A DNA stretch of 54,001 nucleotides from Actinomycetes bacterium (GCA_023416315.1 JAEZIA010000016.1:1-54001); one strand, 5' to 3'. Positions 8,241 through 15,333 are shown, numbered from the stretch's first letter. Numbers and translations are program-made. The notes: generated from the letters alone by a model not told the origin.

Positions 8241-8987
8241 TCAGGCCCCCAGCATCATCAGCCCACCGTCCACGGCGATGAGCTGGCCGGTAATGAAACG
8301 GGCCCCGTCGCCGGCCAAGAACACCAGCATCGGGCCGAGGTCTGTGATCGGGTTGCCCAGCCTGCCGCCCAGCGGGATGGACGCGGCGAGTTGCTGGTCG
8401 ATCAGCGGCTGTAGGTCTGGCCCAACAAAGTCTCGAAGTCGTTGCGCCCCTGGTGTTTCCACTCCCGGGGCGAGGGCATTGACGGTAATTCCCCGGCTAG
8501 CCCAGGTCTTGGCGGCCGAGCGAGTCCACGATGCAACGGCGGCCTTGGACGCCGCGTAGACCGCCGACATCGGACTTCCACGCACTGCTTCACTCGACCC
8601 GAAGTTGATGATTCGACCGCCGTTCATCACGGCTGCGGCCGCTTGATTGGTAAGCACCGTGGACGTGAAGTTGACATCCATCACTGACCGCACGTCGGTG
8701 GCAACGATGTCGCCGGGCACGCCAGGATGCCAGAGCCCCGCCGCCGCGACGAGCACATCGAGGCCACCGAGTGCGTCGACCGCCCGCCCAACCGTGGTGT
8801 CGACCGACGACGAGTCGGTGGCCTCGCACTGCAGCCACACCACCTCCGGTTCGGGGGGCGGCGGGGTGTGGTGATATGTGGCTGCGATGCGCGCTCCCGC
8901 TGCGGCGAGTACTGTGACCGCGGCCGCACCGATGCCGGTGGCTCCCCCGGTGACCAGAATCCGCTTGCCGTCAAGATCCGCCGCCAT
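8241..8987 (-). CDS. Short-chain dehydrogenase/reductase (classical SDR)
   Basis: A 248-aa classical SDR: cofactor motif TGGATGIG at residues 13-20, AAAG in the NNAG position, catalytic serine in INFGSSEA, and the YAASK catalytic pair around 146-150, closed by ITGQLIAVDGG near the C-terminus. It should oxidise an alcohol or reduce a ketone with NAD(P)(H). In the island, next to a ketosteroid isomerase homologue and a CYP125-like P450, a hydroxysteroid-dehydrogenase-like role is plausible but is only an inference. ATG at 8987 lies one base after the stop of an open frame that continues in phase from the upstream flavoenzyme gene. Confidence 0.88.
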   Translation of the reverse strand: MAADLDGKRILVTGGATGIGAAAVTVLAAAGARIAATYHHTPPPPEPEVVWLQCEATDSSSVDTTVGRAVDALGGLDVLVAAAGLWHPGVPGDIVATDVRSVMDVNFTSTVLTNQAAAAVMNGGRIINFGSSEAVRGSPMSAVYAASKAAVASWTRSAAKTWASRGITVNALAPGVETPGAQRLRDFVGPDLQPLIDQQLAASIPLGGRLGNPITDLGPMLVFLAGDGARFITGQLIAVDGGLMMLGA

Positions 8988-8988
8988 G

Positions 8989-9183
8989 TCAGCAGCCCGG
9001 ATTCGCGACGGTGAGGGGCAACGCCCCGATATGGGCGGCTGTGTTGGCCTCGGACAGCACCTTATTCACCCGGTTCGGCGTAGCTACGATGCACGCACCG
9101 ATGCGGTGCTTGGCAGCAAAACGCTCGGCCCGACCCGCGGAGGATGCTCGGCCGAATACCCGGTGTGCTCTTCGCGCGCAGCA
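8989..9183 (-). pseudogene. In-phase open stretch after the flavoenzyme stop; possible gene remnant
   Basis: Directly after the stop of the flavoenzyme gene at 9184-9186 the same frame stays open for 64 codons and ends with TGA at 8991-8989, one base before the SDR start (TGAC-ATG spacing as in tight operons). The stretch reads like protein (for example GACIVATPNRVNKVLSEA) but has no start codon until two late GTGs. It may be the 3' end of a lost gene or chance; 64 open codons at this base composition is weak evidence. Confidence 0.3.
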
Positions 9184-10056
9184 TCAACGATTGACCTTCT
9201 CGATCACTTTCTCGGCGAAAGTCTCCAGGTTGCGGATTTTCGTGTCCAAGGGCTCAGTGTCCGGCCCGAGGATGTACGGCCAACGAAAGCCGACGATGAC
9301 ATCGGTGACGCCCTTGTCCTCAAGACGTTTGACGCCGTCGACGGTGAAAGCGTCAGCTGACATGACGTGGATCTCAAACGGTCCTTCGCGGCCTTCTTCA
9401 TCGCGGAATGTGTTAAGCCGCTTCAGAAGCCGGTCGAGATCCGCAGGGTCGCCGCCGCCGTGCATCCAGCCATCCGCCCGAGCGGCGCGGCGAAGCGCCG
9501 CATCAGCATGCCCGCCAACCAGAATCGGGATCGGCTCGGTGGGCGCCGGTGCCATCTTGATTTTGGGGACATCGTAGAACTCGCCGTGGAACTCGAAATA
9601 GTCCCCGCTCGTCAGACCTTGCAGGACAGCGATGCATTCGTCCATGCGCGCACCGCGCTTAGCGAACGGCACTCCCATGATGTCAAAGTCCTCCGGCCAG
9701 GGACTGATCCCGACACCAAGCCCCAGCCGGTTTCCGGTCAGCGCCGCCAGCGAACTTGCCTGCTTGGCTACGAGGGCTGGCGGCCGGATGGGCAGTTTCA
9801 CTACGAACGTAGTGAAACGCAGCGTTGACGTCACCGCGCCCAGCGCAGCGGTGAGCACGAACGTTTCAATGAACGCTTTGCCTTCGAGGAACCTTCGATC
9901 CCCGTCAGGGGTATAGGGGTAGGTCGAATTCGACTCGTATGGGTAGGCGATGCCGTCCGGCACCGTCATGCTGGTGTAACCAGCCGCTTCCGCGGCGCGC
10001 GCCAAGTGCACATAGAACGTTGGGTCGGTCATCGCCTCGGCGTAGGAGAACCGCAA
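9184..10056 (-). CDS. LLM-class flavin/F420-dependent oxidoreductase
   Basis: A 290-aa luciferase-like protein of the F420-associated type (TIGR03619-like). Visible: FVVKLPIRPPALVAKQ (about residues 85-100), LTGNRLGLGVGISPWPEDF (about 106-124), PIPILVGGHADAALRRAARADGW (split across about 174-196). Relatives use F420 for hydride transfer in actinobacterial secondary or xenobiotic metabolism; the substrate is unknown. The start is TTG at 10056, preceded at 5 nt by AAGGAG, a near-perfect ribosome binding site that decides the start. A 256-bp gap with no convincing gene separates it from the ketosteroid isomerase homologue upstream. Confidence 0.87.
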   Translation of the reverse strand: MRFSYAEAMTDPTFYVHLARAAEAAGYTSMTVPDGIAYPYESNSTYPYTPDGDRRFLEGKAFIETFVLTAALGAVTSTLRFTTFVVKLPIRPPALVAKQASSLAALTGNRLGLGVGISPWPEDFDIMGVPFAKRGARMDECIAVLQGLTSGDYFEFHGEFYDVPKIKMAPAPTEPIPILVGGHADAALRRAARADGWMHGGGDPADLDRLLKRLNTFRDEEGREGPFEIHVMSADAFTVDGVKRLEDKGVTDVIVGFRWPYILGPDTEPLDTKIRNLETFAEKVIEKVNR

Positions 10057-10312
10057 TTTAGCTCCTTACTTGTCGGTTTCGTGGCCAGTGTTTTCCGCCA
10101 TTCATCAGTTGTCCCAGCGGCATTGGCCTCAGAGGTATCAGCGGCTGCTGGCAGAGCGGAACGGATGGGCAAGCCCCACGCAACGCCAACCGGGGCTAGC
10201 CGGATCTGCCAGTTACCCGCGTCGACCCGCCATCGCACGGACGGACCGGTGCCTGCGGTGCGATCCTGCCGTTTCGACCCGCACCGTGACCCGTGCTGAC
10301 TGTTGGATACGG

Positions 10313-10690
10313 CTAGAACAATTCGACGTCGGTCGCCGGATCCCACACCGCGCGCATGGTCAGGATCTTGGCGTCCTCATCGAAGGTCATGATGTCGATA
10401 GGCGTCACTTGATAACCCCGACCGTCGCTCGCCCCACGCAGTTTGAACTGGAACACGGCGGTGTCGGCGGCCACCGCGGTCCACATCAAGCCGGTCGTGG
10501 TCTCCTCCATGTTGGCGATGACAGCGAAGAAGTCGACGATGGCTTGGCGGTCGGCCTTGAGTTCGGTACCGACTGGGTCCTCAACGGTCGCGTTCGGAGC
10601 GAAGAGGTCGGCAACCTTCTCCGGATCGTGCTGCGCCACGCGGTCGACGTATGCTTTGACTACATTCTCGATGTCGCTTTTAGATGGCAT
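10313..10690 (-). CDS. Delta5-3-ketosteroid isomerase-like protein (SnoaL/NTF2 fold)
   Basis: A 125-aa NTF2-fold protein, the same length as the classical Comamonas testosteroni ketosteroid isomerase. The residues that form that enzyme's active site are present at the same numbers without gaps: Y14 (in KAYVDR), D38 (in ATVEDPVG) and D99 (in TPIDIM). In the known enzyme Y14 and D99 form the oxyanion hole and D38 moves the proton, shifting a 5-ene double bond to the 4-position in 3-ketosteroids. ATG at 10690 follows AAAGGG at a suitable distance. It starts 25 nt after the P450 stop, so the two are co-transcribed. A steroid-like substrate is a strong inference, not proof. Confidence 0.85.
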   Translation of the reverse strand: MPSKSDIENVVKAYVDRVAQHDPEKVADLFAPNATVEDPVGTELKADRQAIVDFFAVIANMEETTTGLMWTAVAADTAVFQFKLRGASDGRGYQVTPIDIMTFDEDAKILTMRAVWDPATDVELF

Positions 10691-10715
10691 GTTTCGCCCT
10701 TTCGGTTTGGTGGGT

Positions 10716-11963
10716 TCAGCTGTGTGAGACCGTGGGTCCGCGGTAGTCGGCACGCCAACGTTTGACGCCGTTGATCCACCCCGAACGGAAACGCGTCGGA
10801 TTCCCGAGGGCTGTGATGTCGGGCATCTTGTCCGCGATCTTGCCGAAAATGAGGTCCAGCTCCATGCGTGCCAGATTTGCCCCGAGACAATAGTGGGCAC
10901 CGGTGCCACCGAATGCCAAGTGCGGGTTGGGATTACGAGTGATGTCGAATCTCATTGGGTCGGCGAAGACGTCCTCGTCGAAGTTCGCCGACGCATACAG
11001 CAACACGATGCGCTCACCCGCGGCGATGGGCGTACCGTTAATCTCGGTGTTTACGCGTGCCGTGCGCTGCTGGCAGATCAGCGGGGAGGCGTACCGGACG
11101 ATCTCATCCGCAGTCGTCCCCGGTCGCGAGCGCTTGAACAGTTCCCACTGATCTGGATTCTCGAGGAATGCGATCATCCCCAAGGTGGTCGCGTTGCGGG
11201 TTGTTTCGTTACCCGCGACCGATAACATGACCACGAAGAAGCCAAATTGCTCTGGTGTCAGCGCCTCGCCGTCGATGTCGGCGTTCACCAAACGGGACAC
11301 GATGTCGTCCATCGGGTTGGTGCGGCGCTCCTCGGCCAATTGGTAGGAATATCCAAGGACTTCAGCCGCCGCAGTGCGCGGGTCCTGCGTGAAGTCCTCG
11401 TCGTCGTAGCCCATCATCTGGTTACTCCAGTCGAAGAGCTTGGTGCGATCCTCTGGTGGCACACCGAGTAGATCTGCGATGGCTTCCATCGGCAGCTCAC
11501 TTGCGATCTCTTGAACGAATTCACCACTACCGCTGTCGAGCGCCGCCTGCACGATCCGTTCGGCCCGCCGCTCGAGCGCCTGCTTAAGACCCTCGATCGC
11601 ACGCGGGGTGAACAGCCTGGACACCAAGCCGCGGAGCTTGGTGTGTTCAGGCGCATCGCGACTGATCAACGCAAGTTTCGACAATTCCAGCTCCTCGGGA
11701 CCGGTGTCGTCCGCCAGTCGAGGAATTGACCCGTTCAAGTTGCTGGAGAACACATCTGAGCGCCGTGAGACGTCGCGAACGTCACGGTGCTTCGACACCA
11801 CCCAGAAGCCGTGATCGGGGAATCCCCCGACGGTCGGGGATTGTTCGTTCCACCAGATCGGCGCCGAGGCGCGCAGGGCAGCGAACTCTCGATGCGGTAC
11901 GCCTCTCTCATAGACATCGGGGTCGGTGGCGTCGAATCCCCGGAGCATTGTGGAGTCGATCAA
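10716..11963 (-). CDS. Cytochrome P450, CYP125-like
   Basis: A 415-aa soluble P450. I-helix oxygen-activation motif AGNETT at 250-255, ExxR as EIVR at 287-290, heme-binding loop FGGTGAHYCLG with the thiolate cysteine at 359. The heme loop and the C-terminal RSGWINGVKRW resemble CYP125, the mycobacterial sterol side-chain omega-hydroxylase family. Start choice: TTG at 11963 gives eight residues before GFDATDP, as in CYP125 proteins, with AAAGGA upstream; ATG at 11948 is the alternative. It is the first gene of the minus-strand cluster, divergent from the TetR gene and followed after 25 nt by the ketosteroid isomerase homologue. Redox partners are not encoded nearby. Confidence 0.9.
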   Translation of the reverse strand: MIDSTMLRGFDATDPDVYERGVPHREFAALRASAPIWWNEQSPTVGGFPDHGFWVVSKHRDVRDVSRRSDVFSSNLNGSIPRLADDTGPEELELSKLALISRDAPEHTKLRGLVSRLFTPRAIEGLKQALERRAERIVQAALDSGSGEFVQEIASELPMEAIADLLGVPPEDRTKLFDWSNQMMGYDDEDFTQDPRTAAAEVLGYSYQLAEERRTNPMDDIVSRLVNADIDGEALTPEQFGFFVVMLSVAGNETTRNATTLGMIAFLENPDQWELFKRSRPGTTADEIVRYASPLICQQRTARVNTEINGTPIAAGERIVLLYASANFDEDVFADPMRFDITRNPNPHLAFGGTGAHYCLGANLARMELDLIFGKIADKMPDITALGNPTRFRSGWINGVKRWRADYRGPTVSHS

Positions 11964-12030
11964 TGCAGCTCTGTCCTTTCCGATCGGCGTCCTTGCACTT
12001 CTGCCCACCGAAGCGCGGGAGCGTATTTGA

Positions 12031-12058
12031 TTAGGTTATACCACGTAACGTAACCTAG
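12031..12058. promoter_or_regulatory. Inverted repeat, candidate TetR operator between P450 and tetR
   Basis: TAGGTTA at 12032-12038 and its exact complement TAACCTA at 12051-12057, spaced by 12 bp, sit in the 116-bp divergent gap. The size and place suit a TetR-family operator controlling both directions. The half-sites resemble those of iron boxes but the spacing does not. Confidence 0.5.
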
Positions 12059-12079
12059 GGACTAGGGTACTGTTTCCGG

Positions 12080-12685
12080 ATGACCGCCCAGCCCACGGCC
12101 GGTCGCCCGCGCGACCCACAGAAAGATATCGACGTCCTCAACGCGACGCGCGAGTTGCTCGTCACCGAGGGATTTCAAGCCACGACCATCGTCGCGATCG
12201 CCCGCCGCGCAGGGGTCGGCGCCCCCACCATCTACCGTCGTTGGCCCCGCCGAGAGGCTCTCATCGAGGATGCCGCCTTCAGCGAGGTCGAACCTACTGA
12301 AATGCCTCGGGCTAGCGGAGACCTATGGACCGATGTGCGCTTGTGGACAGCGCGATTCCTGCATCGGTTCGCCGACCCGGTGACCCGCGCGGCGATACCA
12401 GGCTTGCTCACCGCCTACCAACACGACGCTGCCCTGTTTGCGCGGCTGGTCGAGCGCTCCGAAAATGATGCGCGGGCACTGTTGACCGAGCTACTCAGCG
12501 GCTATCTCACCGGGTTGGCGCCGGAGGCGCTGGTAGCGCGGGCCAACGCGGTGTTCGACTTCTTACTCGCCAGCACGGCGATTCGCGCGCTGACGATCGG
12601 CCTCGTAGACGAGCAGTCCTACTGCGACCACACCGCTGACGCGCTCACCGCGTTGGCCCTGTCAACTTGGACGCCGGCCAACTGA
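12080..12685 (+). CDS. TetR-family transcriptional regulator of the island
   Basis: A 201-aa TetR repressor. The N-terminal helix-turn-helix spans about residues 18-65 (TRELLVTEGFQATTIVAIARRAGVGAPTIYRRWPRR, recognition helix around 46-60), with a TetR_C-type ligand domain after about 75. ATG at 12080. It is divergent from the P450-led cluster with an inverted repeat between, the usual arrangement for a repressor that senses the pathway's substrate. Its 3' end overlaps, on the opposite strand, a coding-like remnant. The ligand is unknown; a steroid or terpenoid would fit the neighbours. Confidence 0.9.
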   Translation: MTAQPTAGRPRDPQKDIDVLNATRELLVTEGFQATTIVAIARRAGVGAPTIYRRWPRREALIEDAAFSEVEPTEMPRASGDLWTDVRLWTARFLHRFADPVTRAAIPGLLTAYQHDAALFARLVERSENDARALLTELLSGYLTGLAPEALVARANAVFDFLLASTAIRALTIGLVDEQSYCDHTADALTALALSTWTPAN

Positions 12686-12960
12686 CTCCATTGTGGGCGA
12701 GTGGGCGGCGACGCGGGTGGTGTCAGCAATACCGCTGGGCCGCGCCGCATTGACGCGCAGTCGATCTCCTCGGGTGCGACGTCGTTGACCGTGAGTCCGC
12801 TGAAGTAATCCTCTCCCAATGCTTTTCGCAGTTCTTCGACCTGCCGCGGCCAACCTTGGACTCCAAGTGTGCCCTTCGGCGATGTCTTGCACCCCTCGGT
12901 GTAGTCGCCGATCGTCGGCGGGTTCTCCTTCCCCCGCCATGCGAGTTCCGCAGACGGGCG
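12619..12960 (-). pseudogene. Coding-like gene remnant without start, family not recognised
   Basis: On the minus strand one frame is open from 12960 to 12619 and its first 80 codons read like conserved protein: segments such as WRGKENPPTIGDYTEGC, TLGVQGWPRQVEELRKAL and GEDYFSGLTVNDVAPEEID. It has TGA directly upstream (12963-12961) and no start codon near the beginning, and after about 12735 the sequence loses its protein-like look and runs into the tetR 3' end. I take it for a truncated fragment of a larger gene at the island edge. I do not recognise the family. The rest of 12686-13023 shows nothing else. Confidence 0.45.
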
Positions 12961-13023
12961 TCAGAAGCAACGACCGGCAACTATCACCGCTGGCCTTCAC
13001 GTCGGTCGACGCATCGCACCAGG

Positions 13024-13060
13024 TCAGTCGATACCGACGATCTCCTGGGCGATCGCCGCC
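13024..13060 (-). repeat. Right copy of the 37-bp boundary repeat
   Basis: The last 12 codons and stop of the intact ferritin-like gene, matching the orphan copy at 6014-6050 at 32 of 37 positions. This copy belongs to a complete gene, so if an insertion took place here the gene's 3' end was rebuilt from the incoming DNA. Confidence 0.8.
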
Positions 13061-13986
13061 ACGCGGGTCTGGGCAGCCGAGACCAGCCTCTGACGATTCT
13101 TGTTCGCCTCTTCGTAGGCGATGATCGCCCGCAGGTCGCTGGGGTCGTCGAGATCCTTCACCGCAGCGACGGCCTCGGTGAGGTTGAGCTCGTCATAACC
13201 GGCGATCGGCAACTCCTCCGAGCTCAGCACGCCGGTGGAGCTACGCAGCGCGTGCAGTGCGTCCGCGGCGCCGTCGGCGCCTTCGCGACGGGCGACCTTC
13301 TCGGCGGTCTCCAGTGCGGCGTCACGGGCCCCGGTCGCGGCCTTGACCGCCACCTCACCGGCGTACGCGCCGCGGCTGACCAGCTCGTCCACGGCCGGGC
13401 GGGTGTTGCGCAGCGCCTCCAGCGCCCGATCGATGCCGCGCACCGACGAGATGACCGGCCAGTTCGCCACCCGCACCGTCAGACCGGTCAGAATCTGCAG
13501 CGGGGTGCGCCGCAGGGCGGCCGGCCCGCCGAGAGCATCCTCGGCCAGCACGGTGGTCAGCCAGTCGACGGTCGCGGAGTGCGCCGTGATCAGCCGGTTG
13601 GCCAGGCTTTCGACCTCGGGTTGCTTGGTCGCCACGGCCAGCGCCTTGAGATACCGGGCGCGGTCAAGCAGCTGGCCTTCGAGGGCGAGGTCGCCCAGCA
13701 GGGCCTCGTCGAACGGCTGTGCCTGCTCGGTGAGCGCCTTGACGGCCGCGGCGGCCCGCCCGAGGAACGGGCCGATGACGTCCGGGTATCCGCCGAGGTC
13801 GCGGATGGCGCTTTCGATGGCCTCGGCCCGCTCGCGGCCATTCGCCGCGTTCTGGGTGAGCTCGGTACGCACCGCATCGGTACGGGCCTGCGCCACCCGG
13901 GTTTCGGCGATCTGGATCTCGGTGTTGGTCAGGTCGAGAATCGCTCGCAGCTGGGCGAGCACGGTGGTGGTATCTGCGTGAGTCAT
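13024..13986 (-). CDS. Ferritin-like domain protein
   Basis: A 320-aa, strongly helical protein. The N-terminal part (about residues 5-140) reads as a ferritin-like helical bundle with Glu-rich helices (LTNTEIQIAETRVAQ, ALEGQLLDRARYLKALA), followed by a second helical region rich in Ala, Glu and Arg. No signal peptide. Such proteins occur widely in mycobacteria without a defined role; metal binding is possible but I do not see a complete ferroxidase site. ATG at 13986 gives a natural start. Originally it probably stood directly upstream of ldh, since a diverged copy of its last 12 codons lies there. Divergent from the hemophore-like gene across a long AT-richer gap. Confidence 0.75.
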   Translation of the reverse strand: MTHADTTTVLAQLRAILDLTNTEIQIAETRVAQARTDAVRTELTQNAANGRERAEAIESAIRDLGGYPDVIGPFLGRAAAAVKALTEQAQPFDEALLGDLALEGQLLDRARYLKALAVATKQPEVESLANRLITAHSATVDWLTTVLAEDALGGPAALRRTPLQILTGLTVRVANWPVISSVRGIDRALEALRNTRPAVDELVSRGAYAGEVAVKAATGARDAALETAEKVARREGADGAADALHALRSSTGVLSSEELPIAGYDELNLTEAVAAVKDLDDPSDLRAIIAYEEANKNRQRLVSAAQTRVAAIAQEIVGID

Positions 13987-14389
13987 TGGGTTTCTCCCCT
14001 AATGCGTTGACGGGATTTCGGTCCGGCGCGGGGTTTGCACCTCGTAGTGCCCTCTACCCCATCCGTCCGACCGGTATGCGTCTGCGGAGTCTTTACGCCG
14101 ATTCTGCAATGCATTTCACACTTGACGCCCGCGCCACTTTTGCCGGCATCACAGTTCCATAACAGCAGTTATCACGATCATTTAAGAGAATCTCGCCGCG
14201 ATTAAGGCTTCTCAGAACACACCGAGGGCGCCCCGAACCGAATCGTCCGAATTGAGAGCCATCTCACCGGGTTGCCCTGTAACACTTCGCGATTCGACGA
14301 ATCCCGCTCGCAGAACACGCGTTTGCTGCAAAACCTCATGGGTACTTTGGGTTTCAGGACGGGGGAAACCAATGATCGGGAGAGAAGTG
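13987..14389. other. 403-bp divergent intergenic region
   Basis: Separates the ferritin-like and hemophore-like genes. It is clearly AT-richer than the flanks around 14100-14210 and should hold both promoters. A small inverted repeat, ATAAC-AGCA-GTTAT at 14159-14172, is the only structure I see; no IdeR-type iron box and no convincing ORF. Confidence 0.5.
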
Positions 14390-14791
14390 ATGATGAAGTT
14401 CAGCGGTATCGCGTCGAGCAAGAAGATCGCTGCCGTGGGTGCCGGTGTGCTCATGGCGGGCATGGCGGCAGCCACGCTGGCCGCGCCGATGGCCTCGGCG
14501 GCCCCGGATTGCAGCAGTGCCGGAGTGGCCAACACCGTCAGCTCGGTGACCGGCTCGGCGAACCAGTACCTGGCCGGCCATCCCGGCGCCAAGCAGGTGC
14601 TGACGGCGGCCTACGGCCAGCCCCGCCCGGAGGCGGAAGCCAATGTGCGTGGATACTTCACCGCCAATCCCGGTGAGTACTACGACCTGCGCGGGATCCT
14701 GGCGCCGATCGGTGACACCCAGCGCCAGTGCAACGTGACGGTGCTGCCCGCGGACCTGGAATCGGCCTACAACATGTTCATGGCCGGCTGA
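14390..14791 (+). CDS. Hemophore-like secreted heme-binding protein
   Basis: A 133-aa exported protein. It has a basic start, a hydrophobic core (about residues 13-37) and a signal-peptidase site after ASA, giving a mature protein beginning APDC. Two cysteines (APDC and QRQC) likely form a disulfide. The mature sequence (AGVANTVSSVTGSANQYLAGHPG, then NPGEYYDLRGILAPI) fits the mycobacterial hemophore family around Rv0203 (TIGR04529), small helical proteins that bind heme outside the membrane. ATG at 14390 was chosen for the purine-rich GGAGAGAAG just upstream; ATG at 14372 is in frame. No partner MmpL3/11-type transporter is near. A perfect hairpin follows the stop. Confidence 0.85.
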   Translation: MMKFSGIASSKKIAAVGAGVLMAGMAAATLAAPMASAAPDCSSAGVANTVSSVTGSANQYLAGHPGAKQVLTAAYGQPRPEAEANVRGYFTANPGEYYDLRGILAPIGDTQRQCNVTVLPADLESAYNMFMAG

Positions 14792-14804
14792 TACTCGACG
14801 AGGC

Positions 14805-14840
14805 CAATTCGCCGCCACGGGTCGCCGTGGCGGCGAATTG
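14805..14840. terminator. Bidirectional hairpin terminator
   Basis: A perfect 16-bp stem (14805-14820 with 14825-14840) around a GTCG loop lies between the stops of the convergent hemophore-like and marR genes. No U-tract follows, as is common in mycobacteria. It can serve both strands. Confidence 0.85.
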
Positions 14841-14847
14841 CGTTTCG

Positions 14848-15300
14848 TCAGACGAAACCGTCGAGACGGTCCAGGGCCGCGGCGATCACCGCGTCGAAGC
14901 CGCGCAGCTGCGCCGCGGTCGGCGATTCGAACAGCACCGAGCGCACCAGCGCGGCGTGATCGGGCGCGGCCGCGGCCAGTGCCTCGCCTCCGGCGGTGGT
15001 GATGTCGACGGTGGCACCTCGGCGGTCCTGCTCACTTCCGTGGCGCACGATCAGGCCACGGGTCCGCATCCGTGCGAGCTGATGGGAGAGCCTGCTCTGC
15101 TCCCAGCCCAGCTCAGCGGCGAGTTCGAGGACCCGCAGTCCACCACGTTCGGAAAGCACCACCAGCACTTCGTAATCGGCCAACGACAGTCCGCACCGGG
15201 CTTGCAGTTGCCGATTCATCGCGGCCTGGAGCCGACCGGTCAACGCCAGGTAGTTACGCCAGATCCGCTGTTGGTCGGCGGTCAACCAGCGCGAGGCCAT
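14848..15300 (-). CDS. MarR-family transcriptional regulator
   Basis: A 150-aa winged-helix regulator. Residues 35-100 carry the MarR wHTH: LSLADYEVLVVLSERGG, then the recognition helix LGWEQSRLSHQLARM and the wing GSEQDRRGATVDIT. It is divergent from the pirin gene with 92 bp between, containing an inverted repeat at 15322-15333. It probably represses the pirin gene and itself, releasing on an oxidant or phenolic ligand (family knowledge; the ligand is not visible). ATG at 15300. Confidence 0.9.
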   Translation of the reverse strand: MASRWLTADQQRIWRNYLALTGRLQAAMNRQLQARCGLSLADYEVLVVLSERGGLRVLELAAELGWEQSRLSHQLARMRTRGLIVRHGSEQDRRGATVDITTAGGEALAAAAPDHAALVRSVLFESPTAAQLRGFDAVIAAALDRLDGFV

Positions 15301-15321
15301 GCACCCACCCTACCGGAATAC

Positions 15322-15333
15322 ATGACACGTCAT
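15322..15333. promoter_or_regulatory. Candidate MarR operator
   Basis: ATGAC-AC-GTCAT, perfect 5-bp arms, lies 22 bp from the marR start and 59 bp from the pirin start. An outer ACAT/ATGT pair (15320-15323, 15335-15338) flanks it. Size and place fit a MarR dimer site. Confidence 0.5.

Larger units (their letters stand above)
6051..13023. mobile_element. Putative genomic island (about 7 kb) inserted at the 3' end of a ferritin-like gene
   Basis: Everything between the two copies of the ferritin-like 3' end differs from the flanks. Intergenic gaps are often 195-340 bp, whereas native operons here overlap by 4 nt; third codon positions look less GC-rich; there is a TTG-initiated reading frame; and the gene content is catabolic (P450, ketosteroid isomerase-like, SDR, two luciferase-like flavoenzymes, a TIM-barrel protein, a TetR). 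Coding remnants lie in gaps. No integrase, transposase or tRNA is visible, so this is either a decayed integrative element or a block brought in by homologous recombination with the island-carrying allele of the ferritin-like gene. The boundaries are inferred from the repeat. Confidence 0.55.

Noticed and set aside
10057..10312. A minus-strand open frame across the gap between the two island genes
   Set aside because: It overlaps the starts and ends of both neighbours out of frame, has no ribosome binding site of its own and no recognisable domain; left as an unexplained gap.
12031..12058. IdeR iron box in the P450/tetR gap
   Set aside because: The half-sites resemble iron-box halves, but they are separated by 12 bp rather than forming a continuous 19-bp box, and the neighbours are not iron genes.
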